DNA of 64,000 nucleotides from positions 4,216,001 to 4,280,000 of the forward strand of contig NZ_JBHRYQ010000001.1 of NCBI RefSeq assembly GCF_042649125.1. The letters run 5' to 3'. The notes beneath the pieces were generated by a model. The model searched no databases, was not told the origin of the DNA, and worked only from the letters and a program-made list of their open reading frames with translations. The translations under genes and the position numbers were made by a program. Below are positions 24,213-33,215 of the stretch, one piece after another (the stretch's first letter is position 1; each line of letters opens with the position of its first letter). The DNA is from Leadbetterella lacunae (lineage in GTDB: Bacteria; Bacteroidota; Bacteroidia; Cytophagales; Spirosomataceae).

Positions 24213-25565
24213 TCATTTCTTAAGCTGCACTGAGCTGTCGTTTATTTCGAAGGTATTGTTATTGAGCAAGTTCAATATTTCAGCACCTGCTAATAGGGTA
24301 GGTCCGTAGCCATGGGCAGCAAAAGGGCTGATAGGTCTGTGATAATAAAACGCAGGGTCAAAGGCCATGCCGGTTCCTACGCAAGTGCCTTCCACTTGAC
24401 CTTTTTCGTTTATTTTGGTGGAAACCGCATTCCATCCTAAAATTGCAGTAGGCGAATACGCCATTTTGTCTATCCAGCCTTGGTTAATAGCATGAGCGAT
24501 ACAGTAGGTGTAAATGGCCGTTGCGGAGGTTTCAAGATAAGAGTCCTCTTTGTCGAGCAGTTGGTGCCAAAATCCAGAGCCAGATTGATATTTTATCAGC
24601 CCTCTGATGTGCTCTTGCAGCATCTTCATGACTATCGGCCTGCCGGGGTGATTCAGTGGCAACACATCCAATACTTCTACTTTGGTCAGAATAGCCCAGC
24701 CGTTTGCTCTTCCCCAGTGAAACTGCGGATGCTCCTTCATGCCTTCTATCCAGCCGTGCATATAAAGGCCTTTTTCTTTGTTAAACATTTTACTGTGAAA
24801 CAGCTGAATTTGCTTTACGGCTTCGTCGTAATACATTTTATTTCCGGTGTATTTGCCCATATTGGCAATTGCGGGTACACCCATAAACATGTCATCGAGC
24901 CACAGGGCGTCTGCTTGTGGTCGCATTCTGGCCAAAGTCCCATCTTTTAGGCGGTGCTCTTTTTTCATGATATAGTCAATGTGCGTATCAATCAGCATTT
25001 TGGCTTCTAAGGTTTCACCCGCCATTTTAGTTTTTAGTATGGCCGTACACATGGCTCCGCAGTCGTCGAGAGCTTTGGGATTAAGTAAACCTCTTAACGG
25101 TCCTAAGGTAGCCCAGTTTTCGTTTGCCTCCGATGTTTTTTTGAAATATGGAGCCGCATTGGCTATAAACTTGAGTCTATCGGTGGTATATTTTTTGTAT
25201 TTGTCTTCTCCCGTTGCTTTTTCTAAAGCTAGCATAGCACCGTAAGTCACGCCCCATTCATAGCTAACCAATCGGTAATCGCTTTTTTGGAGGGTAGTTT
25301 TACTGTTTATTTTAGATAAATCAGTTAAAGGCTCATTGGTCTCAGCATCCATAAAGCCAGCTGGGGTAACGGCATTTAAATAATTAAAAACTCTATCCAT
25401 CGAGGCTTTTACGTTTTCGGTTTTCGGTATACCGTAAGGAACCGGATAATCGGGCTTAATAAGGTGAAGCGGGGTGTTGCTGTCGTTAGCATTAGTTACG
25501 TTTTTTTGAGCATAGACTATAGTGCTCCCTAGCGTCAGAACTGCGAGTGTTATATTTTTTAACAT
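24213..25565 (-). CDS. GH88/GH105 unsaturated uronyl hydrolase (YteR/YesR-like)
   Basis: The 450-residue product has a signal peptide (ITLAVLTLGSTIVYAQ) and an (alpha/alpha)6 barrel of the GH88/GH105 type. These enzymes remove the 4,5-unsaturated uronate left at the non-reducing end after pectin or rhamnogalacturonan lyase action, by hydrating the double bond. The catalytic Asp is in 'ADALWLDDMFMGVPA', and 'FHWGRANGWAIL' is the conserved substrate-binding block. It is 15 bp downstream of rhaM and probably cotranscribed, pointing to rhamnogalacturonan as substrate. Two paralogues lie at 28683 and 29811. Confidence 0.92.
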   Translation of the reverse strand: MLKNITLAVLTLGSTIVYAQKNVTNANDSNTPLHLIKPDYPVPYGIPKTENVKASMDRVFNYLNAVTPAGFMDAETNEPLTDLSKINSKTTLQKSDYRLVSYEWGVTYGAMLALEKATGEDKYKKYTTDRLKFIANAAPYFKKTSEANENWATLGPLRGLLNPKALDDCGAMCTAILKTKMAGETLEAKMLIDTHIDYIMKKEHRLKDGTLARMRPQADALWLDDMFMGVPAIANMGKYTGNKMYYDEAVKQIQLFHSKMFNKEKGLYMHGWIEGMKEHPQFHWGRANGWAILTKVEVLDVLPLNHPGRPIVMKMLQEHIRGLIKYQSGSGFWHQLLDKEDSYLETSATAIYTYCIAHAINQGWIDKMAYSPTAILGWNAVSTKINEKGQVEGTCVGTGMAFDPAFYYHRPISPFAAHGYGPTLLAGAEILNLLNNNTFEINDSSVQLKK

Positions 25566-25580
25566 ATTAAATTAGATAGA

Positions 25581-25895
25581 TTAAGGCATGTAAAATACTT
25601 CTTTTAACGGAATGCTCACGGGCGAGTTGTCAGGGTTTGATTCCATGATATCTTTCATGTACGCCCACCATTTTTTCATAATTTCTGTATGGGGCAATTT
25701 ATCCATTTCAGCGGGTGATTCTACGGTCAGCACCCCAAACAGGTCTAGCGTTTTTTCATCGAAAAAAATGGAATAGTCAGATATGCCGTGCGACTTGAGT
25801 AAGGCAACCAGTTCGGGCCATATCTCATCGTGTCTTTTTTTGTATTCCTGTTCTTGGCCAGGATTAAGTTTCATTTTAAAAGCGAGTTTGCTCAT
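25581..25895 (-). CDS. rhaM: L-rhamnose mutarotase
   Basis: The 104-residue protein matches the rhamnose mutarotase family: 'FKMKLNPGQEQEYKKRHDEI' includes the catalytic His region, 'HGISDYSIFFDE' is the central strand pair, and 'WWAYMKDIMESNPDNSP' is the conserved end. It interconverts alpha- and beta-L-rhamnose, readying rhamnose released from rhamnogalacturonan for isomerisation. It is cytoplasmic. It is the first gene of a two-gene minus-strand unit and is divergent from the GntR-type regulator, from which it is separated by 245 bp that contain a candidate operator. Confidence 0.95.
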   Translation of the reverse strand: MSKLAFKMKLNPGQEQEYKKRHDEIWPELVALLKSHGISDYSIFFDEKTLDLFGVLTVESPAEMDKLPHTEIMKKWWAYMKDIMESNPDNSPVSIPLKEVFYMP

Positions 25896-26011
25896 TATTT
25901 ATTAAGGTTGAATGTGTAAATATATACATTTTCTAAAAGATGAAAGTCCTGCACAGTTAGGTGTTTTTTTTATGCATTTGTGTAAGATTGACATGTTTAT
26001 TATTATTCGGT

Positions 26012-26020
26012 AACGATTGC
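26012..26020. promoter_or_regulatory. Candidate operator AACGATTGC between rhaM and the GntR-type regulator
   Basis: AACGATTGC at this position recurs at 34277-34285, upstream of the esterase-kdgF-GH105 operon. Both copies lie beside AATATTTAYG on one side. LacI-like Bacteroidota regulators often bind AACGATT-type sites. The position between the divergent rhaM and regulator genes suits autoregulation, but the motif is short. Confidence 0.35.
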
Positions 26021-26140
26021 GTAAATATTTAAGATGCTTACTGCCTTTTTTTAGAATATTAAATTTAAATTTATTGGACAAAATGAATTTTTTATTTTGT
26101 TTTTTTGATTTCTTTCAACCAATTCTAACTAAAAAAAAAG

Positions 26141-27214
26141 ATGTATATAAACTCACATAATGAAGAAAAAGGGGGTTTGAAAGACAAAGCTCATAGTCAG
26201 CTAAGTTCACTTCAAATTAACCAGAAAGACAAAACGCCTAAATATAAACAGATTGTAAAATCGGTAATTAAGGACATAGAGCGTGGCTATTATACCAAAA
26301 ATGACCAGTTGATGTCAATCACCGAGTTAAGTATCGAATATTTGCTTTCGCGTGATACCGTAGAAAAGGCATACCGTGAACTCAAAATATTAGGTTACAT
26401 AGAGTCTGTGCACGGGAAAGGCTTTTTTGTAAAGTCAGTAAAAGAGCAAAAAACGAAGGTTCTTTTTGTGATGAACAAAATGAGCTCTTATAAAAAGATA
26501 ATCTACTATTCGTTGTTAGAAAAACTCGGCAGTGATGCCAAGGTAGATTTGCATATTCACAATTATGATTTAGAGGCTTTTGATGACATCATCGAAAAAA
26601 ACATAGGTAACTATAATTACTACATCGTGATGCCACATTTCAGAAATGAATATCAGCCAGAGAGCATTCAGCGAATACTGAATAAAATTCCGAAGAATGA
26701 ATTGATTCTTTTGGATAAAAAAATAGCAGGTTTTGAAGATGTTCCTACTATTTATCAGGATTTTGAGAAAGACATTTTCAATGTTTTCGAACAAAACTTA
26801 GATATCCTAAATAGATACGAAAAGTTGGAGTTTATTTTTCCGGCAAATGAAAATTATCCGAAAGAAATAGCTCAAGGGTTCAGAACATTTTGTGCATTCA
26901 ATAACATTACATCTGCTGTGTCTACTTCGGCTAATGACGCACTTCGAGGTTTTGAAAATAAGACCTTGTATGTAGTTATAGAAGACAATGACCTTGCCTC
27001 TGTCATAAAATTCAGTAAAGAGAAAGGCCTTAAACTAGGTTCAGATATTGGTTTGATTTCATTTAATGACACCACTTTGAAAGAAGTGCTAGGCGTTACA
27101 GTTATCACGACTGATTTTGAGGCCATGGGAAAAAGAGCGGGAGAAGTGCTCCTAAACAAACTGAAAATAAGTGAGAAAAATGATTTCTACCTGATTAATC
27201 GAGATTCGGCTTAA
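26141..27214 (+). CDS. GntR-type transcriptional regulator with LacI-like sensor domain
   Basis: The 357-residue regulator has an N-terminal winged helix-turn-helix of the GntR type (residues about 28-100; 'ELSIEYLLSRDTVEKAYREL' is the recognition region and 'GYIESVHGKGFFVKS' the wing). It is followed by a periplasmic-binding-protein-like domain (about 105-350; 'KVLFVMNKMSSYKKIIYYSL', 'DIGLISFNDTTLKEVLGV') as in LacI proteins and AraR. Ligands of such proteins are usually sugars. Its place inside the pectin/rhamnose cluster, divergent from rhaM, makes it the likely cluster regulator. A short hairpin terminator follows. Confidence 0.92.
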   Translation: MYINSHNEEKGGLKDKAHSQLSSLQINQKDKTPKYKQIVKSVIKDIERGYYTKNDQLMSITELSIEYLLSRDTVEKAYRELKILGYIESVHGKGFFVKSVKEQKTKVLFVMNKMSSYKKIIYYSLLEKLGSDAKVDLHIHNYDLEAFDDIIEKNIGNYNYYIVMPHFRNEYQPESIQRILNKIPKNELILLDKKIAGFEDVPTIYQDFEKDIFNVFEQNLDILNRYEKLEFIFPANENYPKEIAQGFRTFCAFNNITSAVSTSANDALRGFENKTLYVVIEDNDLASVIKFSKEKGLKLGSDIGLISFNDTTLKEVLGVTVITTDFEAMGKRAGEVLLNKLKISEKNDFYLINRDSA

Positions 27215-27244
27215 GAACGTTTTTTAAATATAGATTGAAATTAG

Positions 27245-27280
27245 AAAAGGAGCCTGTGGTTTTACATGGCTCCTTTCTTT
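27245..27280 (+). terminator. Terminator of the GntR-type regulator gene
   Basis: AAAGGAGCC pairs with GGCTCCTTT around a 12-base loop that can itself pair TGT with ACA; the 3' arm is followed by CTTTAT. It lies 30 bp past the stop codon. Confidence 0.8.
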
Positions 27281-27316
27281 ATGTCTAATTTTGAGTAAGT
27301 CAAATTGGTTTTTTAC

Positions 27317-27622
27317 TACTGTCAAACGGGCAAATTTTATTTTTAAAGAAAACATAGCTTAAACCTACCATTGAAGCCATTTTTTAAACATTTTGAAAAC
27401 CACCCCCCCTTTCATTAACTGGGTCGCTTGCCAGCGGGGCCTCCATTTTTTTTCGAAAAAAAACGGAGCAAAAAAAACTGCACCCTGCAAACTCGCACAA
27501 TTAAAATTCTTATTGTCAAGGTTCTAATAAAAATATACTTCCCAAAAGAATTTTAACAGTGCTCAAACAGTGCAGGGCGATCTAATGATAAATTTTCTAT
27601 TTTATTTACCCGTTTGACAGTA
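27317..27622. mobile_element. MITE-like element, copy 2 (306 bp)
   Basis: The ends are TACTGTCAAACGGG and its complement (27317-27330, 27609-27622). The flanks GTTTTTTAC at 27308-27316 and 27623-27631 are a perfect 9-bp target duplication. The right-hand duplication contains the stop codon of the pectinesterase gene, so the insertion went in at the very end of that gene without changing its product. The interior is nearly the same as copy 1 (4876-5180), differing mostly near the ends, and it contains the same T8-CG-A8 inverted repeat (27441-27468). No ORF. The T8-CG-A8 hairpin may now serve as the 3' end of the pectin operon transcript. Confidence 0.85.
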
Positions 27623-27627
27623 GTTTT

Positions 27628-28677
27628 TTACCAAGCTTTACCAAACATTTTTTTGAATGTAAAGTCTGAGCTTTTAGCGGTGGTGTTGTCTTTAAACCAA
27701 GCAAAGTCTTGACCTTCTCTTTTGCAGTTTTTATAAAAAACACGGTGTCCCCACTCCAGTTTTCTATCGCCAGACTGATAGATGGGAGCGTCTGCCATTT
27801 CTTTTGAGAAATGACAATCAAACAAATACATTTGAGCTTCGCGGTGGTATCTTCCCAGTTTGAATCCTTCTTTTCCTTCAAATGAGCAGTTTTTTAAAAC
27901 CGTTTTGTCCGACTCTTTCGCTGAACCGTCGTGCCAGATTGCAGCAGAAAGGTTATGACAAATGAATTTTGAATCTTCGATGAGGGCATTGCCACGTGGG
28001 CAATACAAATCTACATGACCTTCTATGATACAGTCTTTGAAATAATAAAGTCCGCCATCTACGTCCCAAGGGCTTACGGTATCTCCGCCGCCTGATCTAA
28101 AAACACATCCTAAAAACTGAAGTCTCGTGGCTCCCGGCATAGATCTAAAGGCAAATTGGTGGCCGTCTTTTCGTACTATTTTCTCTCCATCTTTTTCGCC
28201 TTTTTCTCTCGGAAGTGCATAGTTTTGAATTGTGGAGGTACTGGACTTTCCTGCTTCGTTTGGACAAGAGATTACTTCATCGCCTTTTGCAATAAAACCG
28301 TAGTCATTTAGAATCGTTAGGTTTTTAAATATCACATCTGACGCCATCACGTTTACTGTAGCGGCTCCATAATCGTTAGGGTTTTCACATCGCCAAATAT
28401 CGCGTGCTTGCGTAAAGGTAATCACCACGCCTTGGGCACTTTGTCCTTCTAAAACCAAGTGATGACGAGCTTCATCGATAAAGAGTTTTTCGTTGTAAGT
28501 TCCATTTTTGATATAAATAGTCTTGTATTTTTCTTTGGTAGGCACAAAACTCTCTATTGCCTTTTGGATGGAAGTGAAATCTCCACTTCCATCTTTGGCT
28601 ACTGTAATTTTATTTTTGGCGAATGCCATTGCTGGTAAAAGACAAAGAACAAAACCAAAAGTTTTCAAAAATCGCAT
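27628..28677 (-). CDS. Secreted pectinesterase (CE8 family)
   Basis: The 349-residue product has a signal peptide (FGFVLCLLPAMAFA) and a right-handed parallel beta-helix of the CE8 family, which removes methyl esters from pectin. The start of the domain is 'ITVAKDGSGDFTSIQKAI' and 'YIKNGTYNEKL' holds the conserved GxYxE. Probable catalytic residues are Asp in 'SGGGDTVSPWD', Asp in 'GHVDLYCPRG' (equivalent to the classical VDFIFG) and Arg in 'LGRYHREA'. These motifs diverge from plant-type enzymes, so substrate could be an oligomer. It is last in the minus-strand pectin unit and its stop codon lies inside the MITE target duplication. Confidence 0.88.
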   Translation of the reverse strand: MRFLKTFGFVLCLLPAMAFAKNKITVAKDGSGDFTSIQKAIESFVPTKEKYKTIYIKNGTYNEKLFIDEARHHLVLEGQSAQGVVITFTQARDIWRCENPNDYGAATVNVMASDVIFKNLTILNDYGFIAKGDEVISCPNEAGKSSTSTIQNYALPREKGEKDGEKIVRKDGHQFAFRSMPGATRLQFLGCVFRSGGGDTVSPWDVDGGLYYFKDCIIEGHVDLYCPRGNALIEDSKFICHNLSAAIWHDGSAKESDKTVLKNCSFEGKEGFKLGRYHREAQMYLFDCHFSKEMADAPIYQSGDRKLEWGHRVFYKNCKREGQDFAWFKDNTTAKSSDFTFKKMFGKAW

Positions 28678-28682
28678 TTTTG

Positions 28683-29768
28683 TTATTTTTTTAATTTTAT
28701 CACTTCTGAGCCAGCTAACAGGTAAGCTCCGCTACCAAAAACTTCGTAGCTGTCTTTGTCAAAATTCCTTCTTGGATCGGCACCAATTGGCTGTACCCAA
28801 CCCACTTTTCCGTTTGCTTGCACAAGCGTATTTAAGCCTTTCCAACCTTTTTTGATTACAGGTAGATATTCTTTTTTTGGAAGTAAACCCGTGTTTACGC
28901 CCCACGCTAAAGCATAGATATCAAAACCAGAACCTGAAGCCTCTCCGCCTGGATATGCCTGTGGGTCAAGCAAACTTGATCGCCAAAGGCCATCTGCCTG
29001 TTGAAGTTTAGCCAAACTAGCAGACATTTCTTTAAAAAGAGTCTCATAAAAACCACGCTGGGGATAATCTTTCGGTAGCTCATTTAGAAGTCTCACTAAG
29101 CCGCCCATTACCCAGCCATTTCCTCTGCTCCAAAAAATCTTTTTGCCGTTTGCCTCAAGTTTTTGGTTGCCGTTTTTGTCCATAAGATACGATGCGTCTC
29201 TTGCAAACAAGTGCTCGTCTTGGTTATAAAGCAAATCGTAACATTCCTTAAAAAACTTATCATTGGTTGCCAAAAAAGATGCATCACCTGTTTCTTTGGC
29301 AATTTTGGCAAAAGTGGGAGGTCCCATAAAAAGGGCGTCGCACCACCACCACGAAATGCCGTGGTTTGCTATCTCTTTTCCTGGCCAAAACTGAATTTTG
29401 ATTAAGGTATCCCAAGTGGGTTTAATAAAGCTCTCGTCTTTTTTTATTCTGTAAATATCCACATAAGTCTGGCTGATGGCGATGTCGTCCGCATGGTCGT
29501 ATCTATGGCCAGGTTTCCAATTGGTTCTTTCACCCAAAGCCATCAGTGAATCAAGTATCCACTGCTTTTGGGTGGTTTCGTAAGCGGCCGTTACGCCTGC
29601 ATAGAATGCCCCGTTTGTCCAGTCAGTAGGATGGTGCAATGGATTTGCAAGTTGCCAAGCGGTAACTTGCTCCATTTTTGATTTAATAAACGCCGGTTTA
29701 AACTCTTTTTGAGCCCAAACGCTTTGTGTCAAAAGACACAAGATTAGAATTGAAGTTATACGTTTCAT
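28683..29768 (-). CDS. GH88/GH105 unsaturated uronyl hydrolase
   Basis: A 361-residue secreted (alpha/alpha)6-barrel hydrolase with signal peptide TSILILCLLTQSVWAQ. 'SWWWCDALFMGPPTFA' contains the catalytic Asp of the family and 'IFWSRGNGWVMGGLVRLL' the conserved active-site block; 'GSGFDIYALAWGVNTGLL' is also typical. It should remove unsaturated galacturonate from pectin-derived oligosaccharides in the periplasm. The gene lies 5 bp upstream of the pectinesterase gene and 42 bp downstream of the third GH105 gene, so all belong to one minus-strand unit. Confidence 0.92.
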   Translation of the reverse strand: MKRITSILILCLLTQSVWAQKEFKPAFIKSKMEQVTAWQLANPLHHPTDWTNGAFYAGVTAAYETTQKQWILDSLMALGERTNWKPGHRYDHADDIAISQTYVDIYRIKKDESFIKPTWDTLIKIQFWPGKEIANHGISWWWCDALFMGPPTFAKIAKETGDASFLATNDKFFKECYDLLYNQDEHLFARDASYLMDKNGNQKLEANGKKIFWSRGNGWVMGGLVRLLNELPKDYPQRGFYETLFKEMSASLAKLQQADGLWRSSLLDPQAYPGGEASGSGFDIYALAWGVNTGLLPKKEYLPVIKKGWKGLNTLVQANGKVGWVQPIGADPRRNFDKDSYEVFGSGAYLLAGSEVIKLKK

Positions 29769-29810
29769 TTTTTTGAAAAGGTTGAATATTAAAAGGTTGA
29801 AATTGGTCGC

Positions 29811-31715
29811 TTATTTTTTTAGTAGCCAGTGTGCTAAATCCTTAGCCGCCTGGAAGTTCTGGTATTCGGTTGGTATTTTTCGAGCATCCACATATTCGTT
29901 ATATAGCCAAGGGTCGCCTATTACCAAAACCTTTCCTTTGCCGTATGTGGCAGTCGCAATGATTACATCGCCGCCTTCTTCTACTACCGAAGTCGCATTA
30001 GGCTTATCTAAGTGTAAGGTTACGAGTTCTTTAACGTATACTTTTTTAGTATTTGGAAAAACAGGATTACCGCTTGCTATCAGGAGTTTACCTTGCTCAT
30101 ATTGGTTTCCTTGTACCATGTTTCGGCTTTTGTTAGTAAAACTAATGCCAAACTTTTTTATGAGTTCGTTTGTATGCGGTATTTCGCAGTTGGCGGTGTC
30201 GTTTGCCATTACCAATAGCGTTCCTCCTTTTTTAACCCATTTGGCAATATTTTTAATGTCATTTTTTTCAATAAAATTCGGAAGCTCTGTCTCCTTTTTT
30301 GTATCTGGATCTACAATGATATAAACATCTAAATCCTTGAGGTTGGCTTTTGTTGGGTTGCCTTTTATGGCTACTGTTTCCGCTCCCATGTTTTCAAAAA
30401 TACTACCAAACCACAGGAAACCTGAGTGCTGGGTGTCTTCCCAAGTATAGTGAAATTGCTCTGTTTTGCCATCAAATCCTTTTCTGAATTCTCTGTTAAA
30501 GTGATAGTCTAAACCTACTTTTTGGCCTTTTGCAGGAAAACCTTCGGCTGCTAATTCCATTTCTACCGAGGCAAAAATAAATGGACCAACACCTTTTAAG
30601 TCATTTTTACGAATAGGTTCACTTAAGTAATATTCGTATGAGCCGTCGCGGTATGGGCTTCCACCGAGGCCGCCTACGCTCACGGTTTTGTTTAAACTAA
30701 TAGTGCCATTCGGCTCTTTTTCAATAAATTCTTTTAAAATGCCTTCATATCCTTTTTTTGCAGCACCAAAATACGAAGCAGGCAAATAGCCTTTTCTAAC
30801 GCCTTTGGCTAATGCAAACACAAACATACACGACTCCGAAGCCTCTAGGTAGTTACCTTCTTTATTGCCCAGTGCTGTCATTTGATACCAAACCCCCGAG
30901 TTAGCATCTTGATATTTTACCAAAGCAGGAGCAAGTCTGTTTAGATAGTTAATGAGGTTTTGTCTTTCCGGGTGGTTTTCAGGGAAATAGTCTAGCACTT
31001 CTACCAAAGCCATGGCGTACCAACCAATAGCTCTACCCCAGAAATGAGGCGAAAGTCCGGTTTCTTTATTGGCCCATTTTTGTTCCTTTTTTTCGTCGTA
31101 GCCATGGTATATCAAACCCGTAACTGGGTCCACCGCATATTTTTCTATTAGGGCAAACTGTTTTGCTATATGGTCAAAATGTTCAGGGTAATTAAACATT
31201 TTTGCGTATTCTGCCGAAAAAGGTTCCGCCATAAAAAGGCCATCTAACCACATTTGGTATGGATATCTTTTTTTGTGCCAATATCCACCTTCATCTGTTT
31301 TAGGTTGATTTTCTAGCTGCTTCCAAAGTTCATCTGCAGCCAATTTAAACTTTTCTTTACCAGGTAAACTTTGCTGATATAGGGTCAAAAGTGCCCTTCC
31401 TGTAGAAATATTGTCAAGATTAAAATCGTCGTATTTGTAGGTGTGTTTATCGCCATTGGCTTCCACAAACCTGTTGAGGTCTTTGTGTATGTAATTAAAA
31501 TACTTTGGATCTGCCGTGCGTCTCCATACTTTGTCTATTGCTTTTAGCATAAGGCCTTGTTCGTAGTCCCAAGTAGAGGTAGTTCGGGGTTTCACTACTA
31601 TTGAGTCTGGGTACCAACTCATAAACGAGTCCGTCATCTGAATAGAATATGGCGTTTGAGCAAATAAATGGGTGCTACATAAAAGTATAGCCACTAAAAC
31701 ATTTTTCATTTTCAT
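29811..31715 (-). CDS. GH88/GH105 hydrolase fused to a DUF4350-like domain
   Basis: The 634-residue secreted protein combines two modules. Residues about 20-385 form a GH105-type barrel, with 'QMWLDGLFMAEPFSAEYA' holding the catalytic Asp and 'HFWGRAIGWYAMALVEVL' the conserved block. Residues about 400-634 form a class-I-amidotransferase-like alpha/beta domain of the DUF4350 type ('DLDVYIIVDPDTKKE', 'AKWVKKGGTLLVMANDTAN', 'GKGKVLVIGDPWLYNEY'), which has no known catalytic role in this context. This fusion is seen in some Bacteroidota rhamnogalacturonan loci. It follows the kdgF gene by 13 bp. Confidence 0.88.
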   Translation of the reverse strand: MKMKNVLVAILLCSTHLFAQTPYSIQMTDSFMSWYPDSIVVKPRTTSTWDYEQGLMLKAIDKVWRRTADPKYFNYIHKDLNRFVEANGDKHTYKYDDFNLDNISTGRALLTLYQQSLPGKEKFKLAADELWKQLENQPKTDEGGYWHKKRYPYQMWLDGLFMAEPFSAEYAKMFNYPEHFDHIAKQFALIEKYAVDPVTGLIYHGYDEKKEQKWANKETGLSPHFWGRAIGWYAMALVEVLDYFPENHPERQNLINYLNRLAPALVKYQDANSGVWYQMTALGNKEGNYLEASESCMFVFALAKGVRKGYLPASYFGAAKKGYEGILKEFIEKEPNGTISLNKTVSVGGLGGSPYRDGSYEYYLSEPIRKNDLKGVGPFIFASVEMELAAEGFPAKGQKVGLDYHFNREFRKGFDGKTEQFHYTWEDTQHSGFLWFGSIFENMGAETVAIKGNPTKANLKDLDVYIIVDPDTKKETELPNFIEKNDIKNIAKWVKKGGTLLVMANDTANCEIPHTNELIKKFGISFTNKSRNMVQGNQYEQGKLLIASGNPVFPNTKKVYVKELVTLHLDKPNATSVVEEGGDVIIATATYGKGKVLVIGDPWLYNEYVDARKIPTEYQNFQAAKDLAHWLLKK

Positions 31716-31728
31716 CGTAATTAAATCT

Positions 31729-32061
31729 TTATTTTGGCAAAAAATCTTCTCTTAAAGGATTGAATACATCAACTAAAACGCCGTCTTCTAAACACACGGC
31801 TCCATGCAATATATCTGAGGGGATAAAATATACATCTCCGCCTTTTAAAACCTTCATTTCATCACCGATTGTGATTTCGAAAGTGCCGCTGTGTACAAAA
31901 CTTGCCTGCGTGTGTGGGTGCTTGTGAACTGCCCCAACGCCGCCTTTTTCAAAAGCAACTTTTACAATCATCATGTTTGGGTCATGAGCCATTATTTTTC
32001 GCTTTATTCCGCCCCCAAGGTCTTCCCAATCAAGATCACTGTCTTTTACTAATGTGTTCAT
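31729..32061 (-). CDS. kdgF: KdgF-like cupin (unsaturated uronate ring-opening enzyme)
   Basis: A 110-residue single-domain cupin with the metal-binding pattern 'HKHPHTQASFVHSG' and a second motif 'FIPSDILHGAVCL'. It resembles KdgF, which converts 4,5-unsaturated galacturonate into the linear keto sugar 5-keto-4-deoxyuronate during pectin or alginate degradation. Being between GH105 genes, which release exactly that substrate, strongly supports the assignment. No signal peptide is present, so it acts in the cytoplasm. Its start overlaps the stop of the upstream esterase gene by 4 bp, implying translational coupling. Confidence 0.85.
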   Translation of the reverse strand: MNTLVKDSDLDWEDLGGGIKRKIMAHDPNMMIVKVAFEKGGVGAVHKHPHTQASFVHSGTFEITIGDEMKVLKGGDVYFIPSDILHGAVCLEDGVLVDVFNPLREDFLPK

Positions 32062-33215
32062 TTTATGTTATTTAAAATAGTTAATATTTGTTCGTTTCCT
32101 TGTACCGCATTGGCGGGCAAAGGATATTCAGAAGTGTATACTTCTAATTTTTCTTTTTCTAAAATTGTGTTTTTGGTTTCATTACTTAATATAAGGTCTA
32201 AATCAAATTCTTTTGCTAAAAATGCATACATGGCTTTTCTCTTCGAAATTCCATAATCGTGTTTCTCTTGTGCAAGATGTACATTTTTTACCTTGTTTTT
32301 GGCATTGTAAAAACCATAAATACGCTGAATATGCGGAAATTCAAGTTCGGGTGTATGTTTGGTCCAGTCGTCTCCATCCGAAATTAACAATTGCGATTTC
32401 GGAGCAAAACACGCAGCAATTTCTACATTGGTAGTTGCGTGGCTGCCTCTTTTATGAATTGGCATGCCGCTTTCGCAAACACAACCTCCAAAGAAGTAGC
32501 CCGAGACCATCACCACCGGAATTGACACTTTTACGCGAGTATCTATGGCTGCTAACAAAAAGGTTTGGGTGCCACCCCCAGACTCGCCTGTTACGGCTAT
32601 TTTTGTAGTGTCTACTTCAGGAAGCCCGCACAAAAAGTCCAATGCCCGTATGCTATTGATGGTTTGTAATTTCAGTGCTTTTGATATTTTATGTTCGCAC
32701 TGATGCATATCGCCCACGCCCACCATGTCATATATAAATACCACTGTACCCATACGGGCCAATGAGGCACATCTGTGTTGTGCTGAGGCTCCAAATCGAG
32801 GGTCAGTACCATGGCCGTGCGGACTCAAAACGGCGGGTAATTTACCCTTAATCTCAGCAGGTTTATATAGATTTCCAGAGACATATATGCCTGGGAGACT
32901 TTCAAAAAAAACATTTTCTACGGTGTAGCCTTCAAAAGTCTTTTTGCTATGAAAAGTGGCATTTATAAGCGATCCTGAGGTGATGGAGGTTATTTCTGCC
33001 CCTTCTCTAATTCCTTTTTTGATTAATTCAGCTCTTTGTTCCCATTGGCTTATGTTGGCATATTTTGAGGCCAAAATTGCATGCTCTGTAACGGCTTGGT
33101 TTTCAGTAAAAAACGCCCGGGACCTTAGATTTGGTTGCTCCGAATTAAATTGGCCTTTCGCCTGGTAAAAAGTGATAATGATAAGGGGCAATATGTAAAG
33201 TAAGAATTTCTTCAT
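32058..33215 (-). CDS. Secreted alpha/beta hydrolase, acetyl-xylan-esterase-like
   Basis: The 385-residue product has a signal peptide (FLLYILPLIIITFYQAKG) and an alpha/beta hydrolase fold. The nucleophile elbow is 'VTGESGGGTQTFLLAA', the oxyanion region 'VLSPHGHGTDPRFG', a probable acid 'LISDGDDWTKHTP' and the catalytic His 'QEKHDYGISKRKAM'. It resembles PF12715-type acetyl esterases found in plant-polysaccharide loci, and in this cluster would remove acetyl groups from pectin or rhamnogalacturonan. It overlaps its neighbours by 4 bp on both sides (genes at 33212 and 32061). Confidence 0.82.
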   Translation of the reverse strand: MKKFLLYILPLIIITFYQAKGQFNSEQPNLRSRAFFTENQAVTEHAILASKYANISQWEQRAELIKKGIREGAEITSITSGSLINATFHSKKTFEGYTVENVFFESLPGIYVSGNLYKPAEIKGKLPAVLSPHGHGTDPRFGASAQHRCASLARMGTVVFIYDMVGVGDMHQCEHKISKALKLQTINSIRALDFLCGLPEVDTTKIAVTGESGGGTQTFLLAAIDTRVKVSIPVVMVSGYFFGGCVCESGMPIHKRGSHATTNVEIAACFAPKSQLLISDGDDWTKHTPELEFPHIQRIYGFYNAKNKVKNVHLAQEKHDYGISKRKAMYAFLAKEFDLDLILSNETKNTILEKEKLEVYTSEYPLPANAVQGNEQILTILNNIK

